DNA from: Thalassorhabdus alkalitolerans
Lineage (GTDB): Bacteria > Bacillota > Bacilli > Bacillales > Marinococcaceae
Length of the DNA: 64,000 bases
Assembly (NCBI RefSeq): GCF_042656585.1
Contig: NZ_JBHSPG010000023.1
Strand: one strand, 5' to 3'
Shown here piece by piece: positions 34,364-42,650 of this stretch. Numbering within the stretch: the first letter of the stretch is position 1; each line of letters opens with the position of its first letter. The notes under the pieces are model-generated. The model made no database searches. It was not told where the DNA came from and saw only the letters and a program-made list of their open reading frames with translations. Made by a program: the position numbers and the translations under genes.

Positions 34364-35821
34364 ATGATTACAAAAACAGAAAAGACGCTAAAGAATTATA
34401 TTAATGGTGAATGGGTGGCTTCAGCTTCCGACAAAGCCGAGACTGTTCCTAATCCAGCAACAGGGGAAATACTCGCTGAAGTGCCTCTTTCTTCAAGAGA
34501 AGACGTAGACAAGGCAATTAAAGCTGCCGAGAAAGCCTTTGCTTCCTGGAGCACCACAGCAGTACCAAAAAGAGCGCGCATCCTTTTTAAGTATCAGCAG
34601 CTGTTAGTTGAAAACTGGGATGAGCTCGCACGTCTTGTCACAATGGAAAACGGCAAAAGCTACAACGAAGCTTACGGTGAAGTGCAGAGAGGGATTGAAT
34701 GCGTGGAGTTTGCAGCCGGGGCACCGACGCTTATGATGGGAAAACAGCTTCCAGACATTGCTGGTGGCATTGAATCCGGAATGTACCGCTATCCTGTCGG
34801 AGTCATTGGTGGAATTACCCCCTTTAACTTCCCTATGATGGTGCCTTGCTGGATGTTCCCGTTAGCGATTGCATGTGGAAACACCTTTGTTTTGAAACCA
34901 TCTGAACGTACCCCTCTGTTGGCCAATCGCCTGGCCGAGCTATTTACAGAAGCAGGTCTGCCTGAAGGTGTCCTGAACGTGGTACACGGGGCCCATGATG
35001 TCGTGAACGAGCTTCTTGAAAACCCTGGAGTAAAAGGAATTTCTTTTGTTGGCTCTCAGCCGGTAGCCGAGTATGTGTACAAAAAAGGCGCCCAGCATGG
35101 TAAGCGAGTACAGGCTCTTGCAGGAGCGAAAAACCATTCGATCGTCATGCCAGATGCCGACATTGATAATGCGGTTTCCCAAGTGGCCAGCGCTGCTTAC
35201 GGGTCAGCTGGTGAACGCTGCATGGCGGCAGCTGTGGTCGTAACGGTAGGCGATGTGGCAGACAAATTTGTAGATAAATTGAAAGAGGAAGTTGATAACA
35301 TCACAATTGGAAATGGCTTAGAGGAAGGTGTCTTTCTCGGACCGGTCATCCGTCAGTCTCATAAAGAAAAAACAGAAAACTATATTCAAAAAGGACAGGA
35401 AGAAGGAGCAACTCTTGCTTATGACGGCCGGGAAAAGACCGTTCATATGGAAGAGGGATATTTCATTGGTCCCGTTATTTTCGATAACGTCACAACAGAC
35501 ATGACAATCTGGAAAGAAGAGATTTTTGCTCCTGTTCTCTCTATTGTAAGAGCAGAAACGTTGGAGGAAGCCATCTCTCTAACAAACGAATCCGAATTTG
35601 CCAATGGCGCCTGCATTTATACTGACAGCGGTAGTGCTGTGCGTCAATTCCGCCAGACCATAGACGCGGGAATGCTTGGCGTGAACCTTGGTGTACCGGC
35701 TCCCATGGCCTTCTTCCCATTTTCCGGCTGGAAGAATTCCTTCTACGGAGATTTGCATGCCAACGGTACAGACGGTGTGGAGTTTTACACTCGGAAAAAG
35801 ATGGTCACTGCTCGCTGGTAA
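34364..35821 (+). CDS. mmsA: CoA-acylating (methyl)malonate-semialdehyde dehydrogenase
   Basis: A 485-residue aldehyde dehydrogenase of the MmsA/IolA group. The active cysteine is in GERCMAAAVVV (about 284). The preceding GAKNHSIVMPDAD segment replaces the usual ELGGK motif, the mark of MmsA enzymes. TPFNFPMMVPCWMFP and FFPFSGWKNSFYGDLHANG also match. Family members convert malonate or methylmalonate semialdehyde plus CoA to acetyl- or propionyl-CoA with CO2 release. It is in operon with the dehydrogenase and a permease under the sigma-54 promoter. Inositol genes are absent nearby, so iolA is less likely. Confidence 0.92.
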   Translation: MITKTEKTLKNYINGEWVASASDKAETVPNPATGEILAEVPLSSREDVDKAIKAAEKAFASWSTTAVPKRARILFKYQQLLVENWDELARLVTMENGKSYNEAYGEVQRGIECVEFAAGAPTLMMGKQLPDIAGGIESGMYRYPVGVIGGITPFNFPMMVPCWMFPLAIACGNTFVLKPSERTPLLANRLAELFTEAGLPEGVLNVVHGAHDVVNELLENPGVKGISFVGSQPVAEYVYKKGAQHGKRVQALAGAKNHSIVMPDADIDNAVSQVASAAYGSAGERCMAAAVVVTVGDVADKFVDKLKEEVDNITIGNGLEEGVFLGPVIRQSHKEKTENYIQKGQEEGATLAYDGREKTVHMEEGYFIGPVIFDNVTTDMTIWKEEIFAPVLSIVRAETLEEAISLTNESEFANGACIYTDSGSAVRQFRQTIDAGMLGVNLGVPAPMAFFPFSGWKNSFYGDLHANGTDGVEFYTRKKMVTARW

Positions 35822-35836
35822 TAACAAAGGAAAGAA

Positions 35837-35858
35837 AGAGAGGGAGAAATCCCTCTCT
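35837..35858 (+). terminator. Intercistronic hairpin between mmsA and the permease
   Basis: GAGAGGGA/TCCCTCTC with a GAAA tetraloop. There is no T-run, so it is probably an mRNA processing or stability element rather than a full terminator. Confidence 0.5.
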
Positions 35859-35907
35859 GGTTACTAGAGACTGAAAATTCAGATTTATTTTTCTAGGGAG
35901 TGTACCG

Positions 35908-37701
35908 ATGAATCTATTAGTCTTATCCTTATTAGCGTTTACTCCTATACTGGCTGTTATTCTATTTCTTGTAATATTAAATTGGCCCGCGAAATATGCT
36001 ATGCCAATTTCCTACATTGTTGCCGTTGTCGTAGCGTTTGTTGTCTGGCAGGTGCCGGCGAGTTTTATCGCAGCATCCACTGTTCAGGGGTTTGTTATCG
36101 CTTTGACATTGCTCTACATTGTGTTTGGGGCACTGCTTTTACTTCAGACGTTAAAAGAAAGCGGTGCCATTGCCACAATCAGGCAGGCTTTTACTGATAT
36201 TACACCTGACCGCAGAGCACAAGCTGTGATCATAGGATTTTTATTTGGAAGCTTTCTGGAAGGAGCCGCAGGCTTTGGATCTCCGGCAGCAGTTATAGGC
36301 CCGTTGCTATTCGCACTAGGCTTCCCAGCCCTTGCAGCTGTCTTAGTCGGCTTAATTATTCAAAGTACCCCAGTTACCTTTGGTGCAGTCGGAACGCCAG
36401 TGATCGTCGGTTTGCAAACTGGTATCGATGCGCCTAACGTGAATGCAGCCGTTGAGGCCATGGGGATTTCCTATACTGATTATGTGATGCAGATTGGAAT
36501 GCAGGCAGCCTTCATTCATGGAACGATAGGGCTGTTGATTCCTTTATTTCTCTCCTGTATCATTACAAAGTTTTTTGGGAAAAATCGTTCTTTCAGAGAA
36601 GGTTTGGGCATTTGGAAGTTTGCTCTTTTTGCGTCTATCATGTTTACGCTTCCATATGTTTTCGTTGCCATGTATATTGGTCCTGAGCTTCCATCAGTAA
36701 TCGGTGGTCTGGTGGCATTGGCTATTGTCATGTTCACTGCAAAAAAAGGATTTCTATTACCTGAGGAAAAGTGGGATTTTCCTCCAAAGAAGGAATGGAA
36801 CGAGGAATGGACAGGCTCAGTCACTGCGGATGCAGACAAACTTCGTCCAGGTATGAGCATGATAAAAGCATGGATTCCTTATGTACTTGTGGCGGCAATA
36901 TTAGCCATGACTCGACTGGTAGAATCCGTCACTCAATTTTTAACTGCTCAGGAAATCACTTTTGCCAATATGTTTGGCACAGACGTATCAGAAACGGTAG
37001 AGGTATTATACTCCCCTGGTTCAGTCTTTATCGCGGTCTCGCTGCTTGTTATTTTTCTTCATAGAATGAAAATGGAAGAGGTCAAAAGAGCGTGGACAGA
37101 AGCCGGAAAAACGATGATCAAAGCCGCAGGAGCCCTTATATTTGCTGTTCCTATGGTAAGGGTGCTTATTAATTCAGAAACAAATGAAAGCGGTTTAGAG
37201 AGTATTCCTCTTGTACTGGCTGAAGGAGTTTCCTCCATTGCAGGAACAGCATGGCCGCTCATTGCCCCATGGATCGGAGCATTGGGGGCGTTTGTAGCAG
37301 GAAGCAATACAATTAGTAATATGATGTTTGCCCTGTTTCAATGGGGGGTTGCCGATAATATAGGTGTTTCTCAAGGATTAATTGTAGCCATGCAGGCTGT
37401 AGGAGGAGCTGCAGGCAATATGGTTACAGTTCACAATGTAGTGGCTGCAGCTGCCACGGTTGGTTTGATAGGCAAAGAAGGCCTCATTATTCGCAAAACA
37501 ATCATTCCGCTCACTTATTATTTACTCATGGCAGGACTGATGGCTACAGCGATTATTGCTTTCAGCTTTTTGAACGTCATGACCGTTTATGCATCAGCTG
37601 TGATCCTCTGTGTAGTATTAATGGTTTCGATCAGATCAAAGTCTTCTAAAGCCAGCATGAAAAAAGGCCGGCGGCAAGAAGAGAAGAAAATAGAAGCCTA
37701 A
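35908..37701 (+). CDS. LctP-family hydroxyacid permease
   Basis: A 597-residue membrane protein with about 13 segments, homologous to L-lactate permease LctP/GlcA. The signature FGSFLEGAAGFGSPAAVIGPLLFALG lies near 110 (given here in part: GSFLEGAAGFGSPAA), and SNTISNMMFALFQWG plus QAVGGAAGNMVTVHNVVAA near the end are typical. The family imports lactate or glycolate with protons. It is the third gene of the sigma-54 operon, 86 bases after mmsA, and probably brings in the operon's substrate. The tail is Lys/Arg-rich. Confidence 0.92.
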   Translation: MNLLVLSLLAFTPILAVILFLVILNWPAKYAMPISYIVAVVVAFVVWQVPASFIAASTVQGFVIALTLLYIVFGALLLLQTLKESGAIATIRQAFTDITPDRRAQAVIIGFLFGSFLEGAAGFGSPAAVIGPLLFALGFPALAAVLVGLIIQSTPVTFGAVGTPVIVGLQTGIDAPNVNAAVEAMGISYTDYVMQIGMQAAFIHGTIGLLIPLFLSCIITKFFGKNRSFREGLGIWKFALFASIMFTLPYVFVAMYIGPELPSVIGGLVALAIVMFTAKKGFLLPEEKWDFPPKKEWNEEWTGSVTADADKLRPGMSMIKAWIPYVLVAAILAMTRLVESVTQFLTAQEITFANMFGTDVSETVEVLYSPGSVFIAVSLLVIFLHRMKMEEVKRAWTEAGKTMIKAAGALIFAVPMVRVLINSETNESGLESIPLVLAEGVSSIAGTAWPLIAPWIGALGAFVAGSNTISNMMFALFQWGVADNIGVSQGLIVAMQAVGGAAGNMVTVHNVVAAAATVGLIGKEGLIIRKTIIPLTYYLLMAGLMATAIIAFSFLNVMTVYASAVILCVVLMVSIRSKSSKASMKKGRRQEEKKIEA

Positions 37702-37706
37702 GGTCA

Positions 37707-37744
37707 AAACTCCCTCCCTCGTTGAAAGAGGAGAGGGAGTTTTG
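37707..37744 (+). terminator. Terminator of the sigma-54 operon
   Basis: AAAACTCCCTC/GAGGGAGTTTT stem with a 15-base loop. Confidence 0.88.
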
Positions 37745-37837
37745 GGTTATCATAGCTGTATTCCCGCAGCTTCATCCTGCTTCATCATGTTCCCGGGCAA
37801 TCCGTAAAGCCGTCATGAACATTTTAGAAAGCAGTGC

Positions 37838-38902
37838 TTATATGAAAGAAAAATCAGTGTCCTGCTCTGCTGCTAAAAGAAATGCTAGTAGAAGGTCCTT
37901 GGTGGCATAAAGGTCTTGAACATCTATCACTTCAACTGGAGAATGGGCATACCGTGATGGGATCGAAAGGACTCCAGTTGGGATTCCTTTGTTTGCAAGA
38001 GCCATGGCTCCTCCGTCAGTTCCTATGCCGGGAAATATTTCTCCTTGATAGATGATTTTGTTTTTTTCAGCAAGCTCTATTAAGCTTTCTCTTACCGCAG
38101 GATGAGAGATTAAGCTAAAGTCCAGTATCTTAATGCCTGTACCTTCTCCTAGTATAAGACTGTTATCCATAGTTTCTTCAGGTGTATCACTTACGGCTGT
38201 CGTATCGAGGGCGATTGCTGCATCAGCTTCTACCTGTTCTGCAGCCACCTTTGCTCCACGGAGGCCTACCTCTTCCTGTACGGTAAAAATAGCAATGACT
38301 GTCCCGGCAAAAGAGGAGGCTTGCAGCTCTTCTAAAGTGTGTAATAAGACAGCGCAGCCGGCTCGATCATCAAACCCCTTCCCAACAATTTTTCCAGTTG
38401 TCTCATTTCCTAAAGGTTCCATGTCAGATTTCCAGGTAACAGGATCACCCATCCTAATTCCTAAATCTTCTGCTTCTTTCTTTGAAGAGGCCCCAACATC
38501 AATATATAGATGTTGATGGTTTCTTACCTTCTTAGGATCGTCAAACTTCACGAAATGGGCTGACATGGTGCCGATCACCCCTGTTAGTAAGCCTGTTTTC
38601 GTTCTGATTTGTACCTTTTGCGCTAGCAGGATGCGGTCATCGTGTCCGCCCAGCTTTTCAAAGCGGAGCAAACCGTTTTCTTCTATTTTTTTAATGATAA
38701 AGCCTATCTCATCCATGTGGGCTGTAATGATTGTAGAAGGGCCTGGAGAGGTTCCGTGTTTTTCAGCTATGATGTTTCCCAAGGAGTCAACCTTTACATC
38801 GTCTGCCAGGTTCTGTACGTATTCTAGTATCCACCGGGCTGCAGGCTGTTCGTGTCCGCACGGCCCGTGTAACCGGGTCAATTGTTGTAATAACTCATAC
38901 AT
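37838..38902 (-). CDS. M42-family aminopeptidase
   Basis: A 354-residue dinuclear metal aminopeptidase related to YsdC, FrvX and glutamyl aminopeptidase. Metal ligands lie in TAHMDEIGF (about 60), GKGFDDRAGCAVLLH (near 175), QEEVGLRGA (Glu-Glu pair near 212), ALDTTA and the last His in RYAHSPVEVIDVQD. It cuts N-terminal residues from peptides in the cytoplasm. It lies 43 bases after yjcF on the same strand, with a terminator between them. Confidence 0.92.
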   Translation of the reverse strand: MYELLQQLTRLHGPCGHEQPAARWILEYVQNLADDVKVDSLGNIIAEKHGTSPGPSTIITAHMDEIGFIIKKIEENGLLRFEKLGGHDDRILLAQKVQIRTKTGLLTGVIGTMSAHFVKFDDPKKVRNHQHLYIDVGASSKKEAEDLGIRMGDPVTWKSDMEPLGNETTGKIVGKGFDDRAGCAVLLHTLEELQASSFAGTVIAIFTVQEEVGLRGAKVAAEQVEADAAIALDTTAVSDTPEETMDNSLILGEGTGIKILDFSLISHPAVRESLIELAEKNKIIYQGEIFPGIGTDGGAMALANKGIPTGVLSIPSRYAHSPVEVIDVQDLYATKDLLLAFLLAAEQDTDFSFI

Positions 38903-38932
38903 TTTCTATGCCTCATTTCCTAAGTAATCAGC

Positions 38933-38969
38933 AAAAACCTTGCAGTTACTGCAACTGCAAGGTTTTTTT
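38933..38969 (-). terminator. Terminator of yjcF
   Basis: A perfect 15-base stem AAAAACCTTGCAGTT and complement with a 5-base loop. The minus-strand arm overlaps the last codons of yjcF and ends in T-rich sequence. Confidence 0.85.
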
Positions 38970-39377
38970 CATTTCGACGTGGGGGATGCCGGCATCCATG
39001 AACTCCCCGGACGTAACATGATACCCCAGCTTTTCGTAAAATCCTTTAGCGCGGGTTTGGGCGTTTAACTTAAGGTTTACCCTTTGCTCTTTTGCGAAAG
39101 CTTCAATTGCTTCCATAAGTAATCGTCCTGCTCCGGTATGACGGTAGTCTGCAAGAACACAAATTCGTTCTACTTTCCCCACACCTTCTACCTCACGGAA
39201 CCTGCCGGCTCCAATCGGTTTGTCTTGGTCATAAGCGACAAAATGAACAGCTTCTTCTTCGAATTCATCAATTTCTTCTTCCTCTGGTACCTTTTGTTCC
39301 TCTACAAATACGTTAAAGCGTACGTTATAAGCATCACTCATTTGTTCCTGTGTTGTTACTTTGATAACCTCTGGCAC
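38946..39377 (-). CDS. yjcF: GNAT acetyltransferase, YjcF type
   Basis: The 143-residue protein has the GNAT acetyl-CoA-binding segment ICVLADYRHTGAGRLLMEAIE (near 73-93) and KLGYHVTSGEFMDAGIPHVEM at the C-terminus. FNVFVEEQKVPEEEEIDEFEE is typical of the YjcF/ElaA-like group. In B. subtilis yjcF is followed by yjcG and yjcH; here yjcH precedes it and yjcG is missing. Acceptor unknown. Confidence 0.88.
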   Translation of the reverse strand: MPEVIKVTTQEQMSDAYNVRFNVFVEEQKVPEEEEIDEFEEEAVHFVAYDQDKPIGAGRFREVEGVGKVERICVLADYRHTGAGRLLMEAIEAFAKEQRVNLKLNAQTRAKGFYEKLGYHVTSGEFMDAGIPHVEMKKTLQLQ

Positions 39378-39416
39378 TTTTTCGTCTTCCTTTCTGTATG
39401 TGTTCTTTCGTGAGTA

Positions 39417-40145
39417 TTAATCAAGGGTGAACATAAAACGAAGTGCTTCAGGCAAATCCTTTTCCCAGTCTTTCCAGAAATGCCCTCCATTAAATTCGTG
39501 ATAATAATAACGTGCCTTTCCTCCAGCGAGCAATTTGTTTAACTCACGATTCGGCGTTAAAAAGTCCATTCGCGAACCATCTGTTGTTTTTACGTTTGTT
39601 TCTTCTGATCCTATCGTGTGGTAAATCTCAAAGCGATTCCAGCTTGGATTTTCTCTCACGGCATTAAGCACGGTTTCGTTAACAAACGGACTGTGCATCA
39701 TCACCCGGGAAAAAGTGTTGGGGTATTCCAGAGCAGCCATAAGGGAAACGGTAGCAGCCAATGAATCTCCCATTAAGGTTCTGCCGTGGGGGAGGCTCCA
39801 CGTCTGGTACTGGTCATCGAGGAAAGGAAGAAGCTCTTTTACCAGGAATTGTATATATTTTTTATGGTCCTCACTGTCCGGGTGATACCATACTCGTCTC
39901 ATCTTTACAGAAGGATAGGGAACACCGATGACAATTGTTTCCCTGGCGCCTTCTTCCATGACTGTCTCTACCTTCCGGCCGATTTTTCCGAGCTGAAAGT
40001 AGTCTCTTCCATCCTGAGCGATGACGAGGTGATATGTATACAGGGGATTATAATTAGGCGGTAAATATACATGCAAGTCAAATGTGGTCTCTAAAATCTC
40101 ACTCGTGAAAGTAAGAGCTTTCATTTGGCCTTTCATAGTTATCAT
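39417..40145 (-). CDS. yjcH: Putative esterase, YjcH type (IroE/Fes-like alpha/beta hydrolase)
   Basis: A 242-residue alpha/beta hydrolase. The nucleophile elbow is GDSLAATVS (near 119-127), the strand HLVIAQDGRDYFQLG lies near 39-53, and the final His is in FNGGHFWKDWE. It resembles esterase D/Fes-type enzymes and B. subtilis YjcH. The natural ester is unknown. The start is uncertain: ATG 40145 lies 3 bases after AAAGGA, while ATG 40136 has a 12-base spacing. The gene lies 39 bases before yjcF on the same strand. Confidence 0.88.
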   Translation of the reverse strand: MITMKGQMKALTFTSEILETTFDLHVYLPPNYNPLYTYHLVIAQDGRDYFQLGKIGRKVETVMEEGARETIVIGVPYPSVKMRRVWYHPDSEDHKKYIQFLVKELLPFLDDQYQTWSLPHGRTLMGDSLAATVSLMAALEYPNTFSRVMMHSPFVNETVLNAVRENPSWNRFEIYHTIGSEETNVKTTDGSRMDFLTPNRELNKLLAGGKARYYYHEFNGGHFWKDWEKDLPEALRFMFTLD

Positions 40146-40358
40146 AGATCCTTTCTTTAAGCAGAGCGTTGTTTTATTTGATTTTCATAGGGGAATACGC
40201 ACAGACATATAGTAATAATATAAAAATATTGTAACATACGGATTCTGCTCCTATAAAAGATATTCAGCTGATCTGGCCAGATGACAAGGAGACATTCCAT
40301 AGATTGCTATATACATCTTATAAATATGGTAGAATAGAATTAGAGGAGGCGGTCTGTC

Positions 40359-40916
40359 ATGAAAAAACCAGTACCTTGCGATGTGGTAGAAAAAGCAGCA
40401 CGTGATATTTTAAAAGAGCGTGGTGTAGAAATAAGCGATATAGCTCAAATCGTATACGATATGCAGGCAAAATATGTTCCTAACCTCTCAATGGAAGACT
40501 GCTATGAAAGTTCCGACGCAGTACTTAGCAAGCGTGAAATCCAGCATGCTATTCTGGTTGGAGTGGAGCTTGATAAATTAGCAGAAAAAAATATGTTATC
40601 CGAACCATTACAGTCTCTCGTAGATACGGATGAAGGGTTGTTTGGAGTCGATGAAACCATCGCTCTTGGCTCTGTGTTTGGATTTGGAAGTATCGCGGTT
40701 ACTACATTTGGATTTTTAGATAAAGAGAAAGTGGGTATTATTAAGACGCTGGACGATAAAGGAAAGGAAGACGAGTGTCATACCTTTCTAGATGATCTTG
40801 TTGCCAGTATAGCTTCGAGTGCTTCAGCCCGCTTGGCTCACCGTTTAAGAGACCGGGAAGAAAATAAAAGAAAAGAAGACATTGATGCCAGGGAAGATGA
40901 AGAATTAATTGGATAA
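40359..40916 (+). CDS. Phosphatidylglycerophosphatase A-like protein, YutG type
   Basis: The 185-residue protein contains the PgpA fold pattern: GVEISDIAQIVYDMQAKYVPNL at the N-terminus, HAILVGVELDKLAE, GVDETIALGSVFGFGSIAVTTFGFLDKEKVGII and HTFLDDLVASIASSASARLAH. It lacks strong membrane helices, so a soluble or peripheral role is likely, as proposed for YutG. Family assignment is by motif memory. The ribosome site GAGGAGGCGG is strong. A terminator follows. Confidence 0.8.
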   Translation: MKKPVPCDVVEKAARDILKERGVEISDIAQIVYDMQAKYVPNLSMEDCYESSDAVLSKREIQHAILVGVELDKLAEKNMLSEPLQSLVDTDEGLFGVDETIALGSVFGFGSIAVTTFGFLDKEKVGIIKTLDDKGKEDECHTFLDDLVASIASSASARLAHRLRDREENKRKEDIDAREDEELIG

Positions 40917-40925
40917 GAAATCTAA

Positions 40926-40960
40926 GTTAAAGAGTACCTTTTTACTAAGGTGCTCTTTTT
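40926..40960 (+). terminator. Terminator after the PgpA-like gene
   Basis: AAAGAGTACCTT / AAGGTGCTCTTT stem (one G-T pair) with a 6-base loop and T-run. Confidence 0.85.
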
Positions 40961-41267
40961 ATATGAGACACTGGGGAAAACAGGGGCTCATGACTTATGG
41001 TTTCTGTGGATGAATGTCCCTGTATAGGTTTTCTTTTGGGCAGCAGCTTTTTCAATGGCAGGCCTGGAAAATGGATTCATATAAAAGGATCGCTTGGAAA
41101 TAATAACTATGGGATATGTACCGTGGCACAGTATTCGGAAGCTGCATACATCCTATAGTAACTGAATAAGTAAAGAAAGAAGAGTAGTGATTTTTCTTTG
41201 CAATTAGACTACAATAGATAGCATAATTATTGAAAATATATGGAAGGAGAAAGGATGGGAAAAGGTC
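40961..41267. other. Intergenic region with a MGYVP remnant
   Basis: About 300 bases. At 41110-41166 an 18-codon frame reads MGYVPWHSIRKLHTSYSN, echoing the start of the gene at 30011. A possible promoter (TTGCAA at about 41199 and CATAAT at 41222-41227) precedes the next small gene. Confidence 0.4.
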
Positions 41268-41447
41268 ATGAAACCCCGTTGGATATACTGGAAGCAGACT
41301 TTTTGCTCCAAATTCCAGGCGGGCTGTCTAAAAGCCAAGCTGGAAGAGAACTGGCACAATGGTTACGAGATAGGTCCGTGTGTGGAGATTAAGAAGCTTA
41401 AAACCGATAAATACGTCGTTCGTTATACATTTGATGAAATTGGTTAG
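41268..41447 (+). CDS. Small conserved-looking protein, 59 residues
   Basis: ATG 41268 follows GGAAAAGG. The frame encodes 59 residues starting MKPRWIYWKQTFCSKF and ending KYVVRYTFDEIG. Patterned residues (NGYEIGPCVEIKKLKTDKY) look like a small beta-domain. No known family is recalled. It is directly upstream of the broken DUF3052-type gene. Its modest ribosome site leaves some doubt. Confidence 0.5.
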   Translation: MKPRWIYWKQTFCSKFQAGCLKAKLEENWHNGYEIGPCVEIKKLKTDKYVVRYTFDEIG

Positions 41448-41478
41448 ATTGACATAGATATGCGAAGGAGCCTGGAAA

Positions 41479-41880
41479 ATGTCTGGCGAAATCAGTAAAC
41501 TGGTCAAAAAGCTGCAAATAAAACCAGGATACAAGGTAGCATGAATCAACGCCCCCTCTCATATTTCAGGCCTTCTGCACCCTCTTCCTGAGGATGTTGA
41601 GATTTCTGCCGCTTTGACGGAAGAATATGATATTATACATCTTTTTGCAGGCTGGAAACAAGAAGTAGACGAACTGCTTCCATTATGTAAAGACCATCTG
41701 AAAGGCAAGCGGATTGTCTGGGTGTCCTATCCAAAAAAGGCTTCAAAAGTAGATACTGACCTTACAAGGGATAAGGGATGGGAGACTGCCGAGAAAGAGC
41801 GTATGAAAGGAGTCTCTCAAGTGTCTGTGGATGATGTATGGTCAGCAGTTCGCTTTACGTACACATCCGAGGAACAATAA
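41479..41880 (+). pseudogene. DUF3052-type protein gene with an in-frame TGA
   Basis: AAGGAG (41465-41470) precedes ATG 41479. The frame reads MSGEISKLVKKLQIKPGYKVA, then TGA at 41542-41544, then continues without a break as INAPSHISGLLHPLPEDVEI to the stop at 41880 (134 codons in all). The rest has VWVSYPKKASKVDTDLTRDKGW-type and SVDDVWSAVRF motifs (quoted in part) of DUF3052. The stop falls at the conserved junction of the first strand, where many residues are tolerated. A CGA to TGA change would explain it. A sequencing error is the alternative. Confidence 0.75.
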
Positions 41881-41917
41881 CAGGAGAAAGATCTTGTAAG
41901 TAAAGGGGGGTCTGTAC

Positions 41918-42412
41918 TTGAAAGAAATTTCAATAAGGACCATGGAAGAAAAAGATCTTATTTCTGTTCAGAGAGTCGCTTGTATTACTTGGCATGAAGC
42001 TTATCACTTTCTTCTTTCAAAAGAAGAACGAGATGAATATTTACAAAGAGCATACAGCGAAGAAAGGCTGGGAAACTACCTTAAGGAAGGCCTTCATTTT
42101 GTTGCTGAGCAAAATGAAATGGTCATAGGATTTGCAGGCTTTTTCCGGCAGGATATGATTAACAGCTGGCTTGTTGCAATGTTTGTTCTTCCTGAATACC
42201 AAAATCTAGGAGCAGGGAAAGCTTTGTTTCAAGCAGGGAAATCCGCTCTTATTGGTATGGAAGCTCTGCTTGTAGAAGTGGAGCAGGAAAATAAACCAGC
42301 TCTTTCTTTTTATGAGCATATAGGCTTTGAAAAGGTAAAAGAAGATTCCATTACGTTTCCCTCCCGCAAGGAAGTGAAGACTCATATTCTTAAATATTCT
42401 CTTTTATCATAG
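41918..42412 (+). CDS. GNAT-family N-acetyltransferase
   Basis: A 164-residue acetyltransferase with LVAMFVLPEYQNLGAGKALF (motif A, near 87-106) and NKPALSFYEHIGFEKVKED (motif B). RTMEEKDLISVQRVACITWHEAY is typical of the RimI-like subgroup. The start is TTG 41918, 5-6 bases after AAAGGGGGG. Acceptor unknown. It follows the pseudogene by 38 bases. Confidence 0.85.
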   Translation: MKEISIRTMEEKDLISVQRVACITWHEAYHFLLSKEERDEYLQRAYSEERLGNYLKEGLHFVAEQNEMVIGFAGFFRQDMINSWLVAMFVLPEYQNLGAGKALFQAGKSALIGMEALLVEVEQENKPALSFYEHIGFEKVKEDSITFPSRKEVKTHILKYSLLS

Positions 42413-42414
42413 AC

Positions 42415-42454
42415 AAACAGGCTGTTGAGAAGATGTTCTCAACAGCCTGTTTTG
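42415..42454 (+). terminator. Terminator of the GNAT gene
   Basis: A perfect 16-base stem (AAACAGGCTGTTGAGA and complement) with a 6-base loop. Confidence 0.93.
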
Positions 42455-42650
42455 TGATAATTGGACGGTGACTCAGCAGGCCGCTTCTCTTTACAGCGTG
42501 GAAAGAGAGGAAAAAAGCTGGACGATAATGAGCACGAAAAGCCAACAGTAAAGAGAGGTTTCCGTCTTTTTAAGCCGCTGTAGTCCCCCTCAAAAAGCAA
42601 GAACCCCCACTTTTTTAAAAGCGAAGGTTCTGTTACGGTCTCCACATTTC

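Noticed and set aside
41542..41544. Selenocysteine or recoded TGA
   Set aside because: No SECIS-like hairpin was seen after it and DUF3052 proteins are not selenoproteins; a mutation is simpler.
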